From: Deltaproteobacteria bacterium
GTDB lineage: Bacteria > Desulfobacterota > Desulfobacteria > Desulfobacterales > UBA5852
Assembly (NCBI GenBank): GCA_020444045.1
Contig: JAHLLS010000001.1
Coordinates: forward strand, 62,001 to 126,000
Direction of reading: 5' to 3'
DNA length: 64,000 nt
Shown piece after piece: positions 17,977-28,216 of the stretch (positions are counted from its first letter, which is position 1; each line of letters opens with the position of its first letter). Position numbers and translations under genes: made by a program. The notes under the pieces were generated by a model, which did not search any database, was not told where the DNA came from, and saw only the letters and a list, made by a program, of their open reading frames with translations.

Positions 17977-18217
17977 GAGCACTCCCTGATTTCGAAAATG
18001 ACATACACGGCGCAAGGATGGCGGCCATGTTGGTTCAAAGGTGTTTCAGCTTAGCCGATTCCCTCCGATCTATCAATCCATCCCTGAAAATCTGGGATTT
18101 CTCCTTCCGGCCACGGTGTTGCACCGGGGTTTCTTTTTGACAAGACCGCGCCCGGCAGTCTATATTCCACCCCCCAAAGACGAAACGACGGTAATGCCTG
18201 ACGGGAAGCAGGGGTCC

Positions 18218-18406
18218 ATGAAGTTTTTTATTTGCGTGCTGGGTATGGTGATGATCATTGAAGGTCTCCCGTATTTTGCCTTTCCTGAAAAAATGAAACG
18301 CTGGATGCTTCAAATCCAGGAGATGTCCGATGATGCCCTCCGGCGGTTCGGCCTGGCGCTCATGCTGGGTGGGCTGGCCCTGGCATATATCGGCAAGGCG
18401 GGATGA
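18218..18406 (+). CDS. DUF2065 (YjeT-like) small membrane protein
   Basis: 62 residues from the ATG at 18218 (AGGGG upstream); longer in-frame starts add sequence that does not look like protein. Two membrane helices flank a short conserved-looking loop: 'MIIEGLPYFAFPEKMKRW' and 'LRRFGLALMLGGLALAYI'. This is the usual DUF2065 pattern. The family is widespread in Proteobacteria and has no known function. It ends six bases before queA and is probably co-transcribed with it. Confidence 0.85.
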   Translation: MKFFICVLGMVMIIEGLPYFAFPEKMKRWMLQIQEMSDDALRRFGLALMLGGLALAYIGKAG

Positions 18407-18412
18407 CCATCG

Positions 18413-19474
18413 ATGTATTCCCTGGATGACTACGACTACGTCCTGCCGGAAGAACGGATTGCCCAGACCCCGGCCCCGGAGCGCGATCAGGCCCGGCTGA
18501 TGGTCATGAACCGCCGGACCGGTGCTGTTCGTCATCATCAATTCCATGACCTGCCGGACCTCCTGACACCCCGCGATCTCCTCGTGGTGAACAACACCCG
18601 GGTGGTGCCGGCCCGTCTTTTGGGACATAAGTCAACCGGCGGCCAGGTGGAAGTGCTCATTCTGGATTACGCCGGCGGCCTGCAGCGGCTAAGCGCCGGG
18701 GGTGCTTTCACCAGCGACTGCCTGATCAAAGCCTCCAAAAAACCCAAGCCCGGCGTCCGCCTTCATTTTGGCGACGACCTTTCCGCCGAAATCATGGCGA
18801 CCCGGGGCGACATCCATACCCTACAATTCACCGGCCCCCATTCCTTCGAAGCAACCTTGGAACGGATTGGTATCGTACCGCTGCCGCCCTATATCAAACG
18901 TGCTGCACCCGCGGAAAACCCGCATGACCGCCATGACTACCAGACCGTCTATGCCACCGAAAAAGGGGCTGTGGCCGCCCCCACCGCCGGCCTGCACTTC
19001 ACGCCCCAGCTCATGCAGGCCCTTGAGGCCCGGGGGATCCCCGTAATGGCGCTCACCCTGCACGTGGGCCACGGCACCTTCCTGCCGGTCCGGGTGACCG
19101 ATATCCGCGATCACGCCATGCATGCCGAACGTTTCACCGTTACCCCGACTGTCGCCGCAGCCATAAATCACCACAAGGCCCGGGGAGGGCGAATCGTGGC
19201 CGTGGGGACCACCAGCGTGCGTACCCTGGAATACGCCGCCGGACCGGATGGCCGGCTCCAGGCCATGGAAGGCCAAAACGACCTTTATATCTATCCCGGC
19301 TATCGCTTTGGCCTGGTGGATGCCATGATCACCAATTTTCACCTGCCGCAGTCGACCCTGCTGATGCTGGTATCGGCCTTTGCGGGACGGGAGGCCATCC
19401 TGGCGGCTTACCGTGAGGCGATCCGCCAGCGCTATCGTTTTTTCAGCTACGGCGATGGCATGCTGATCGCATGA
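18413..19474 (+). CDS. queA: S-adenosylmethionine:tRNA ribosyltransferase-isomerase
   Basis: 353 residues, the family's normal length. It transfers and isomerises the ribose of SAM onto preQ1 in tRNA to form epoxyqueuosine. Family sequences seen: 'YVLPEERIAQTPAPERD' at the N-terminus, 'VVNNTRVVPARLLGHK', 'PLPPYIKR', 'TAGLHFTP', 'LHVGHGTFLPVR' and 'MITNFHLPQSTLLMLVSAF'. It is followed by tgt, the enzyme that inserts preQ1, the common queA-tgt order. Confidence 0.97.
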   Translation: MYSLDDYDYVLPEERIAQTPAPERDQARLMVMNRRTGAVRHHQFHDLPDLLTPRDLLVVNNTRVVPARLLGHKSTGGQVEVLILDYAGGLQRLSAGGAFTSDCLIKASKKPKPGVRLHFGDDLSAEIMATRGDIHTLQFTGPHSFEATLERIGIVPLPPYIKRAAPAENPHDRHDYQTVYATEKGAVAAPTAGLHFTPQLMQALEARGIPVMALTLHVGHGTFLPVRVTDIRDHAMHAERFTVTPTVAAAINHHKARGGRIVAVGTTSVRTLEYAAGPDGRLQAMEGQNDLYIYPGYRFGLVDAMITNFHLPQSTLLMLVSAFAGREAILAAYREAIRQRYRFFSYGDGMLIA

Positions 19475-20635
<1,161 letters not shown>

Positions 20636-20709
20636 TGCCCATCCGCCTCACCGGTTGCGGCAGCACCCTGCCCCCCTGGGACATCGTTGGAACAGCCCGG
20701 GAGGACACC

Positions 20710-20928
20710 ATGCAGGAACAGGTCAAGAAAGTTCTGGATAAAATTCGCCCTTCGCTCCAGGCGGACGGCGGCGACGTGGAACTGGTGGACATTGTCGACG
20801 GGGTCGTCAAAGTCCGCCTCAAAGGGGCCTGCGCCGGCTGCCCCATGTCCCAGATGACCCTTAAAAACGGGATCGAAAAGTTGCTCAAACGGGAAATTCC
20901 CGCCATTGTGGCCGTGGAAGGTGTATAA
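20710..20928 (+). CDS. NifU C-terminal-domain Fe-S scaffold (Nfu-type)
   Basis: 72 residues, only the NifU C-terminal domain. The motif 'LKGACAGCPMSQMTLKNGIE' carries the Cys-x2-Cys pair that carries a transient [4Fe-4S] cluster. GGAGG precedes the ATG. Such stand-alone Nfu proteins deliver clusters to target enzymes; IspG, encoded in this window, is a plausible client. Confidence 0.93.
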   Translation: MQEQVKKVLDKIRPSLQADGGDVELVDIVDGVVKVRLKGACAGCPMSQMTLKNGIEKLLKREIPAIVAVEGV

Positions 20929-21047
20929 CTGTTTATCGCGCCACGACAACCGGCAACAACGCCTGCCATACGGTTAAACCCGGCGGATAGCAGAGACCCT
21001 GATCATCAGCGATAGCCGCTCGCGCCCATCCTGAAAGGACCGATAAT

Positions 21048-22226
21048 ATGACGATTGCCCGAAAAATCGAAACCATTCTCAGCCGCTCTTCCTGGATTCG
21101 CAAAATGTTCGAAGAAGGCGGCCGCCTCAAAGCACAGCACGGGGCACAGAATGTATTCGACTTCAGCCTTGGGAATCCGAACATCGCCGCCCCGGAGTGC
21201 TTTGACAAAGCCCTGGCCGAAACGGCCTGCTCCTGCAGCGGCGAACATGGCTATATGCCCAACACGGGCTATCCGCATGTCCGACAGGCCGTGGCCCGCC
21301 ATGTCAGCGAAGAACAAGGCGTCACCGTCGGTGAGGCCGATATCATTATGACCTGCGGCGCTTCCGGCGCTCTCAACGTGGCCTTGAAAACGCTGCTCGA
21401 TCCCGGAGACGAAGTCCTGACCCCGATCCCCTGTTTCGTCGAGTATGGTTTTTATGCCGACAACCACGGCGGGGTTCTCAAGACCGTGCCCACCCATCCT
21501 GATTTTTCGCTGGACCTCGAGGGATTCGAGCAGGCCATTACCGACCGCACCAAAGTGGTGCTGATCAACTCGCCGAACAATCCCACCGGGCAGATTTACA
21601 GCCGGGAGAGCCTCGACGCCCTCGGCGATCTTCTGCGACGCAAGAGCGCCGCCTTCCAGCGCACGATCTACCTGGTTTCGGACGAGCCGTATCGGAAAAT
21701 CGTTTTTGACAACCACCTCGTGCCCAGTATTTTTGGGTACTACGCCAACAGCATCATCGGCACCTCCTATTCGAAGGATATTTCCATCCCGGGCGAACGC
21801 ATCGGCTTTGCCGCCGTCAATCCGGCCGCCGACTTTCACGATGACGTGCTGAACGGCATGGCCCTGGCCAACCGGATTTTGGGTTTCGTCAATGCACCGG
21901 CCCTGATGCAAAAAATTATCGCCTGCCTGCAGGGCACCAGCGTGGATATCAGCCTCTACCAGCGCAAGCGCGACCTGCTCTGCGAAGGGCTGGCGGATGC
22001 CGGCTACACTTTTGTCACGCCACCCGGCACCTTTTATCTCTTTCCGCAAACCCCCATCGCCGACGATGTGGAATTTGTGCGGGCCCTGCAGGAAGAGTTG
22101 ATCCTGGTGGTGCCGGGCAGCGGCTTCAACGGCCCCGGCCATTTCCGCATTGCCTTCTGTGTCGATGACGACACCATCGTGAAGGCCTTGCCCGGGTTCA
22201 AGCGTGTGATGGCACGCTTTCGCTGA
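21048..22226 (+). CDS. Class I/II PLP-dependent aminotransferase
   Basis: 392 residues. Fold-type I features: 'FDFSLGNPN' near the N-terminus, 'YMPNTGYPHVRQAVARH', 'TCGASGALNVALKTLLDPGD', 'LINSPNNPTGQIYS', 'LVSDEPYRKIVFD' and the PLP lysine Lys243 in 'GTSYSKDISIPGERIGF'. This fits a subgroup often annotated aspartate or aromatic aminotransferase; the amino acid substrate cannot be fixed from sequence alone. It stands alone between nfu and the sensor kinase. Confidence 0.9.
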   Translation: MTIARKIETILSRSSWIRKMFEEGGRLKAQHGAQNVFDFSLGNPNIAAPECFDKALAETACSCSGEHGYMPNTGYPHVRQAVARHVSEEQGVTVGEADIIMTCGASGALNVALKTLLDPGDEVLTPIPCFVEYGFYADNHGGVLKTVPTHPDFSLDLEGFEQAITDRTKVVLINSPNNPTGQIYSRESLDALGDLLRRKSAAFQRTIYLVSDEPYRKIVFDNHLVPSIFGYYANSIIGTSYSKDISIPGERIGFAAVNPAADFHDDVLNGMALANRILGFVNAPALMQKIIACLQGTSVDISLYQRKRDLLCEGLADAGYTFVTPPGTFYLFPQTPIADDVEFVRALQEELILVVPGSGFNGPGHFRIAFCVDDDTIVKALPGFKRVMARFR

Positions 22227-22343
22227 AGCAAAGAAGCCTTCGACCCATCAGGCAAGACGGACAACCCGGCGCCGTCGGCCGGGCGCATGCAAGACCCCGC
22301 CTTTCCACCGCAACCATCCCGATGGCTTCAGGGAGGCGTAACC

Positions 22344-25112
22344 ATGGACCTGTTCCGCTCGTTTCGGGACCTGCGAATCCAGCACAAACTGCTGGCCGGA
22401 TACTCAGCCGTCTTCATCCTGTGTATCGTGATGGGCAGTCTCGTGGTCTACTCCGTGGTCCGCCAGACCCTGGAAACCAATATCGAAAGCGAACTCAAGA
22501 ACACCACGACTACCATTCTCAACATGGTACGCACGTCCGCGGCCACCTCCATCAAGAATCACCTTCGGGCGGTTGCTGAAAAAAACCTGGATATCGCCAC
22601 TTATTTCCACGGCCAGGCCCTTGCCGGGCGAATGACCGAAGACGAAGCCCGGCTGCGGGTCGCCGAGATTATCCTGAGCCAGCCCATCGGCACCACCGGC
22701 TACATCTATTGTTTGGACAGCGCCGGCGTCATCGATGTTCATCCCAAGCAGGAATTGATCGGTGCGAATCTGTCCGAGTATGCGTTTATTCGTGAACAAA
22801 CCGTTCGCAAGGAAGGCTACCTGGAATATGACTGGATGAATCCCGGTGAAACCCGCGCCCGTCCCAAAGCGCTCTACATGACCTATTTTGAACCCTGGGA
22901 TTGGATCATTTCCGTTTCATCCTATCGCGAGGAGTTCCGTGAGCTGGTCAATGTCGAGGATTTCCGTGACAGTATTCTTTCGCTGCAGTTTGGCCAGACC
23001 GGCTATTCCTATATCATCGACGAGCAGGGCAACATGGTCCTGCATCCTCAGGTGAGCGGCAACTACCTGTATGCCAAGGACCGCAACGGGCGCGAATTCG
23101 TGCGCGAAATCTGTGACCGCAAAAGCGGCAAGATCACCTATTCCTGGGAAAACCCCGGAGAAAACAACGCCCGCGACAAACTTGTGATCTTCAACCACAT
23201 CCCCGAGTTCCATTGGATTGTGGCCTCTTCCAGTTATCTGGACGAATTTTACGCCCCGCTGACCACCATGCACCGTCTCATTCTGGCCACCGTCCTGATG
23301 TCCTTCATCATCGTTCTGCCGCTGACCCTGACCATCAGCAACTCCATCACCACCCCCCTCACAGAGCTCATGAATCATTTTTCGTCCGGCGCCGCCGGCG
23401 ATTACCGGGTCCGGATGACCCGCCGCTCGCGGGATGAAATTGGGCGTCTGGCGGCCTATTTCAACCAGTTCATGGAACGCCTGGAGGCCTATAGCAACCG
23501 TCTCGAAAACGAGATCCGCGAACGTGAGCGGGCCGAAGAAGCCATTCGCGAAAGCGAAGCCAAATACCGGGAATTGGTGGAAAACGCCAACAGCATCATC
23601 CTGCGCCTGTCCACCGAAGGCGAAATCACCTTTTTCAATGAGTTCGCCCAGAATTTTTTCGGCTATACGGAAGCGGACATTCTGGGGCGTCCCATCCTGG
23701 GCGTCCTGATTCCTGAGGTCGACAGCACGGGGCAGGCCCTGCACGATGAAACCGCCCCGATCTATACCGACCCGGAAAAACACCCGGCCTTCGAGACCGA
23801 AGCCGTCCGTCAAGATGGGGAACACGCCTGGATTTCATGGACCAACCGGGCCATCCGGGATGATCAGGGTGAACTGGTGGGTTGCCTCTGTGTCGGCAAT
23901 GACGTCACCGCGGCCCGCAAGGCCGAGCTGGAAATGGCCCGCCTGCAACACTACCTCGCCAGCGTTGTCGACTCCATGCCGTCGGTGCTCGTGGGGGTCG
24001 ATCGGTGGGGCAGGGTGACCCAGTGGAATCGCGAGGCTGAAAAGGCCACCGGGGTAACCAGCCAGCAGGCCCGCAACCAGAACCTGGAGCATGTATATCC
24101 GCAATTGAAGCCGCTGAGCGGCATGGTCAAACAGGCCATCCGACAAAGAACGGTTCGCCAGGCGGAAAAGGTCGCCTACACGGTCGGGGATCAGATCCAC
24201 TATGCCGATATCATGATCTATCCCCTGGACATCGCGACCTTGGAAGGCGCCGTCATCCGGGTCGATGACGTCACGGCCCGGGTGCGCTTGGAGGACACCA
24301 TGGTACAGACGGAGAAAATGCTCTCGGTGGGCGGACTGGCCGCCGGGATGGCCCATGAAATCAATAATCCGCTGAGCGGCATGCTGCAAAGCGCCCAGAA
24401 TATCGTGCGCCGGCTGGATCCGGCCCTGGAAAAAAACAACACCATTGCTGTCCGCTGCGGCACCACGCTGGCAAGCATCCGTGCCTATCTGGAAGAGCGG
24501 GACATTATCCGGTTTATCGACGGCATCCGCCAATCCGGCGAAAGGGCATCCACCACCGTATCCGATATGCTGCATTTCAGCCGGCCCAGCGATTCCCGCA
24601 TGGCACCGGCATCACTTGCGGAACTCGTGGATAAAACCGTGGCGCTGGCAGCCCACGACTATGATCTGCGGAAAAAATACGATTTCCGCAAAATCGAGAT
24701 CGTCCGCGACTATGAAAACGGCCTGCCCCTGGTCCCCTGCGTGGCCACTGAAATCGGCCAGGTGATTTTAAACCTTTTGCGCAACGCCTCCCAGGCCTTC
24801 GATCCGGCCCACCCCCCCATAGCGTCACCGCGCATCGCGCTCCGGCTGCGACAGGACGGCGCTTTCATTCGTCTTGAGGTTGAAGACAATGGCCCGGGCA
24901 TGGATGAGGAGACCCGCAAACGGGTTTTCGAACCCTTTTTTACCACCAAAGATGTCGGTGTTGGCACTGGTTTAGGGCTGTCGGTGTCCTATTTCATCGT
25001 GACCAGCCATCATGGGGGAACGATGGCCGTGGATTCCACCCCCGGCCAAGGCGCCCGCTTTACCTTGCGATTGCCCTGCAGCGACCGCCCGCCGCCGGCC
25101 GGCCGCGCTTAA
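22344..25112 (+). CDS. Membrane sensor histidine kinase (double Cache-HAMP-PAS-PAS-HisKA-HATPase)
   Basis: 922 residues from the ATG at 22344 (GGGAGG upstream). Helix 1 near 17-40, then a long periplasmic part with two Cache-like units: 'GTTGYIYCLDSAGVIDVHP' near 117-135 and 'GQTGYSYIIDEQGNMVLHP' near 217-235. Helix 2 near 310-330, then HAMP, two PAS domains (about 400-540 and 550-660), HisKA with phospho-acceptor His671 in 'MAHEINNPLSGML', and an ATPase with 'NLLRNASQAF', 'DNGPGMDEE' and 'GVGTGLGLSVSY'. Cache domains commonly sense carboxylates and other small ligands; given the downstream genes, an acetate/propionate-type signal is an inference. The cognate regulator is 15 bases downstream. 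Confidence 0.94.
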   Translation: MDLFRSFRDLRIQHKLLAGYSAVFILCIVMGSLVVYSVVRQTLETNIESELKNTTTTILNMVRTSAATSIKNHLRAVAEKNLDIATYFHGQALAGRMTEDEARLRVAEIILSQPIGTTGYIYCLDSAGVIDVHPKQELIGANLSEYAFIREQTVRKEGYLEYDWMNPGETRARPKALYMTYFEPWDWIISVSSYREEFRELVNVEDFRDSILSLQFGQTGYSYIIDEQGNMVLHPQVSGNYLYAKDRNGREFVREICDRKSGKITYSWENPGENNARDKLVIFNHIPEFHWIVASSSYLDEFYAPLTTMHRLILATVLMSFIIVLPLTLTISNSITTPLTELMNHFSSGAAGDYRVRMTRRSRDEIGRLAAYFNQFMERLEAYSNRLENEIRERERAEEAIRESEAKYRELVENANSIILRLSTEGEITFFNEFAQNFFGYTEADILGRPILGVLIPEVDSTGQALHDETAPIYTDPEKHPAFETEAVRQDGEHAWISWTNRAIRDDQGELVGCLCVGNDVTAARKAELEMARLQHYLASVVDSMPSVLVGVDRWGRVTQWNREAEKATGVTSQQARNQNLEHVYPQLKPLSGMVKQAIRQRTVRQAEKVAYTVGDQIHYADIMIYPLDIATLEGAVIRVDDVTARVRLEDTMVQTEKMLSVGGLAAGMAHEINNPLSGMLQSAQNIVRRLDPALEKNNTIAVRCGTTLASIRAYLEERDIIRFIDGIRQSGERASTTVSDMLHFSRPSDSRMAPASLAELVDKTVALAAHDYDLRKKYDFRKIEIVRDYENGLPLVPCVATEIGQVILNLLRNASQAFDPAHPPIASPRIALRLRQDGAFIRLEVEDNGPGMDEETRKRVFEPFFTTKDVGVGTGLGLSVSYFIVTSHHGGTMAVDSTPGQGARFTLRLPCSDRPPPAGRA

Positions 25113-25127
25113 GGAGGGACTTTCACC

Positions 25128-27062
25128 ATGCGAAAACCGCGTTTGCCCATGCCCTCCTCGGCCCATCGGCCGGTGAAAATCCTGGCCATCGATGACGAAC
25201 CTGTCATCCGGGACAGCATCGCGGCCTATTTAGAGGACAGCGGGTTCAACGTGCTCCAGGCCGGTGACGGACAGCAGGGCCTGACCCTGTTCCGGGAACA
25301 GACACCGGATTTGGTCCTGCTCGATTTACGTATGCCGGAAATGGATGGTCTGGCGTTTCTGGAAGCCCTGCGGCAGGAGGGCTCCGACACCCCGGTCATC
25401 GTCGTATCCGGCACGGGAATGCTGCAGGACGCCATTGAAGCCCTGCGGGCCGGTGCTCATGATTTCGTCACCAAACCCATCCTCGATATGGCGGTCCTTG
25501 AACACGCGATTCAAAACGCTTTAGAGCGCGCCCGTCTCCGGCAGGAAAACAATCGCTATCGGCAGCACCTCGAAGAAGAGATCGCCCGGCGCACCGCCGA
25601 TTTGACCGAGCGCACCCAAGAGCTCGAAAAGTCCAATCGCAAGCTTCAGAAAGAAATCGGCCAGCGCAGGCAGGCCGAAGCGACCTTGCGCCGCCGGGAA
25701 GAAAAATTTCGGGAACTGGCCGATCTGCTGCCCCAGCCGGTTTTTGAAACCCATCAGGACGAACGCTTTTCCTTCATTAACCGCTATGGCCGCGAAATTC
25801 TGGCCGGCGGCGATGCGAACCTGATCGATCGGATGTCCGTCCTGGATATCTTCGGCACCGAAACGCACGCCCAGGCATCCGTGGCCATACGCCAGATTAT
25901 GGCGGGCAAGGGACCGGTGGAATTCGAAGCTGTCGTGCACCGCAAAGACCGGACCCTTTTTCCGGCCATGGTGTATGCCAGCCCGATCATTCGCTCCGGC
26001 GCCCTGATCGGGATGCGGGGTATTTTGTTCGATCTTACCGCGATTCGCAAAGCCGAAGAGGCCTTGCGGGCCAGTGAAGCCCAGCTGCGCCAGGAAAACC
26101 TGCGCTTGCGATCGTCCTTGAAGGGCGTTGGCCGCTTCGGCAGCATCATTGGTAAAAGCCAACCCATGCAAGACGTTTATCAGGTCATTCTCAAAGCCGC
26201 CGCTTCCAGCGCCAACGTTATCATTTACGGTGAATCCGGTACCGGCAAGGAACTGGTCGCCCGCACCATCCACAAACTAAGCGACCGCAACCGCCGGCCA
26301 TTTGTTCCGGTAAACTGCGGGGCCATCCCCGAAAATCTTCTGGAAAGCGAGTTCTTCGGGCATAAAAAAGGGGCCTTTACCGGCGCCCATAAAGACAAAC
26401 CGGGTTTTCTGGCCGAGGCTGACGGCGGAACGCTATTTCTTGACGAAATCGGCGAGATCAATCCCAATCTGCAGGTCAAACTGCTGCGCGCCATCGAAGG
26501 CGGCGGTTACACCCCTATCGGGAGCAACGAGACCATTGTACCCGATATTCGCATTGTGGCTGCTACGAACCGCAACCTTACCGAAGAGGTGCGCAAGGGC
26601 ACCCTGCGGGATGATTTCTTCTATCGCATCCACATCATCCCCATCCAGTTGCCGCCACTGCGGTCCCGCCGGGAAGATATCCCCTTGCTCATCCAGCATT
26701 TTCTGCAGTCCTTGAGCGATGCCGATACCTTGTCGGTCATGCCCGACCACGCCATTCAGGCCATGATGCAACGGGATTGGCCCGGCAACGTTAGAGAGCT
26801 GCAAAACGCCGTTCACCGATTTATCACCTTGAACTCGGTGGAATCCACGGATGTTTCGCCCTCGTCTCCTGCTCCTCGGCCAGCTATCGAACCACTCGCC
26901 ATCGACACCGCGCTTTCATTGAAAGCGGCCATGGCCCACTACGAAAAACAATATCTCCGTCAGATGCTCGACACCCACCAATGGCATCGGGCGCGTGTTG
27001 CCGGCCTTTTAGGCATCGACCGCCGGACGTTGTTTCGGAAAATGAAGGATCACGGGCTATAA
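25128..27062 (+). CDS. Sigma-54-dependent response regulator with internal PAS domain
   Basis: 644 residues. Receiver domain with Asp66 ('DLVLLDLRMPEMDG'), a coiled coil near 135-190, a PAS domain near 190-320, then an AAA+ sigma-54 activator domain with Walker A 'GESGTGKE' (about 368), the sigma-54-contact loop 'GAFTGAH' (about 415) and 'DEIGEINPNLQVKLLRAIE'. A Fis-type HTH follows ('WHRARVAGLLGIDRRTLFRKM'). It pairs with the kinase immediately upstream. The extra PAS between receiver and AAA+ suggests a second input. The likely target promoter is at 27249-27264, in the adjacent intergenic region. Confidence 0.95.
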   Translation: MRKPRLPMPSSAHRPVKILAIDDEPVIRDSIAAYLEDSGFNVLQAGDGQQGLTLFREQTPDLVLLDLRMPEMDGLAFLEALRQEGSDTPVIVVSGTGMLQDAIEALRAGAHDFVTKPILDMAVLEHAIQNALERARLRQENNRYRQHLEEEIARRTADLTERTQELEKSNRKLQKEIGQRRQAEATLRRREEKFRELADLLPQPVFETHQDERFSFINRYGREILAGGDANLIDRMSVLDIFGTETHAQASVAIRQIMAGKGPVEFEAVVHRKDRTLFPAMVYASPIIRSGALIGMRGILFDLTAIRKAEEALRASEAQLRQENLRLRSSLKGVGRFGSIIGKSQPMQDVYQVILKAAASSANVIIYGESGTGKELVARTIHKLSDRNRRPFVPVNCGAIPENLLESEFFGHKKGAFTGAHKDKPGFLAEADGGTLFLDEIGEINPNLQVKLLRAIEGGGYTPIGSNETIVPDIRIVAATNRNLTEEVRKGTLRDDFFYRIHIIPIQLPPLRSRREDIPLLIQHFLQSLSDADTLSVMPDHAIQAMMQRDWPGNVRELQNAVHRFITLNSVESTDVSPSSPAPRPAIEPLAIDTALSLKAAMAHYEKQYLRQMLDTHQWHRARVAGLLGIDRRTLFRKMKDHGL

Positions 27063-27114
27063 TTGCCTGCATTGGGGACAAATATGTCTCTTTTAAATAA
27101 ATCTTAATATATTC

Positions 27115-27179
27115 ATATTGTTAATAACTTTTTGATGTGCTTAAGGGGTGTTTTTGCCTCTTTTATGAATATTGTTCAT
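27115..27179 (+). promoter_or_regulatory. Candidate upstream activator sites for a sigma-54 regulator
   Basis: The octamer ATATTGTT occurs at 27115-27122 and 27169-27176, 54 bases apart (about five helical turns). The second copy lies in an imperfect palindrome ATGAA-N5-TTCAT (27165-27179). These sites are roughly 85-150 bases upstream of the -12 element, the usual place for enhancer-like activator sites. Binding by the regulator encoded just upstream is an inference. Confidence 0.4.
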
Positions 27180-27248
27180 TTGTAATAATACCTTTAATCC
27201 GCTGTCTATATATTAATCCTTAAAAGCCTTTCTAAATCTTGAATTTTG

Positions 27249-27264
27249 TGGCATATGAGTTGCA
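27249..27264 (+). promoter_or_regulatory. Sigma-54 promoter of the transporter-prpE genes
   Basis: TGGCAT-ATGAG-TTGCA matches the -24/-12 consensus TGGCAC-N5-TTGCW with one mismatch and exact GG-to-GC spacing (GG at 27250-27251, GC at 27262-27263). It precedes the SatP-like gene and directly follows a sigma-54 activator gene. Confidence 0.78.
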
Positions 27265-27466
27265 CTGCCATGGGCATCCTGTCCGGATGAGCTCGACAGC
27301 GGGGATCATCCGGCATTCGACCGCGAAAGGGGGTGGCGCTTAACAGACAGACCGGTCGAGCACAGGAACGGCGATTGAACAGCGGAATGGCCACCCAAAA
27401 ACGCTCACCATTCCGCGGGACGATAAACGCCAATGCCTAAAACAATATTAATCTCAGGAGGATGAC

Positions 27467-28087
27467 ATGGCAGAGCAGCAGCAGATGGGTAATCCAGCGG
27501 TAGTCGGTCTGGCAGGGTTTGGTTTGACAACGATGGTTCTGCAGTTTCACAATGTGGGCTGGTGCGGTTTGGGCCCGGTGCTGGCTCTGGCTTTGGCCTT
27601 CGGTGGCGCGGCGCAGTTGATCGCCGGTTTTCAGGAATTCAAGTGCGGCAACAATTTCGGTTACAGCGCATTCGTTTCCTATGGCGCCTTCTGGATTGCC
27701 ATTGGCATTATCTTCCTGCTGAATCATTTCGGAATTTACAAATCCAGCGGAACGGATGTGGGTTGGTTCCTCGTTGCCTGGACCCTTTACACGGCAATTC
27801 TCTGGGTGGCCGCGATGCGTATCCACGGGGCGATGGCGATCACGTTCACACTCCTTCTCATCGGATTTATTCTGCTCGATCTTGCCCACTTCGGCTATCC
27901 CGCTCTCACCAAAGTGGCCGGCTATGAACTGATGGCCTGTGCTGCCGCTGCCTGGTACATGATGGCGCATGTCATTTTTCTCCAGGTGTTTGGAAAAGAC
28001 ATTCTTCCGGTTGGCAAACCATGGATTTCCGGTGAAGCGGAAAAGGCCACCAACATCCCGTTGGCAGCCAAAGCCACTTCGCGCTAG
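27467..28087 (+). CDS. Acetate/short-chain acid transporter, GPR1/FUN34/YaaH (SatP) family
   Basis: 206 residues with about six membrane helices. The family signature appears as 'NPAVVGLAGFGLTTMVLQFH' near the N-terminus, with 'QEFKCGNNFGYSAFVSYGAFW' further on. These proteins carry acetate, succinate or other monocarboxylates across the inner membrane. It is the first gene after the sigma-54 promoter and is followed by a propionyl-CoA synthetase-like gene, so uptake of acetate and/or propionate is likely. Confidence 0.92.
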   Translation: MAEQQQMGNPAVVGLAGFGLTTMVLQFHNVGWCGLGPVLALALAFGGAAQLIAGFQEFKCGNNFGYSAFVSYGAFWIAIGIIFLLNHFGIYKSSGTDVGWFLVAWTLYTAILWVAAMRIHGAMAITFTLLLIGFILLDLAHFGYPALTKVAGYELMACAAAAWYMMAHVIFLQVFGKDILPVGKPWISGEAEKATNIPLAAKATSR

Positions 28088-28216
28088 CGGCGAAGGGCCG
28101 ATAATCCGGGCACAGCGCCCCGACCACACGACCCTGCGGCTTCGCCGAACCAATGGATTCCAATCGAACGGGGTGTTTTCGGCAACTCGGATATGAAACA
28201 GAAAGGAAAGCGATCC

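Larger units (their letters stand above)
27063..27466. other. Regulatory intergenic region upstream of the acetate transporter
   Basis: About 400 bases, much more AT-rich over the first half than its surroundings. It contains a sigma-54 promoter (27249-27264), candidate activator sites (27115-27179), and an inverted repeat CCGGATGA/TCATCCGG (27283-27290 and 27306-27313) inside the predicted leader of about 190 bases. The leader ends with a good ribosome site (AGGAGG) before the ATG at 27467. No small gene is evident. Confidence 0.7.
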
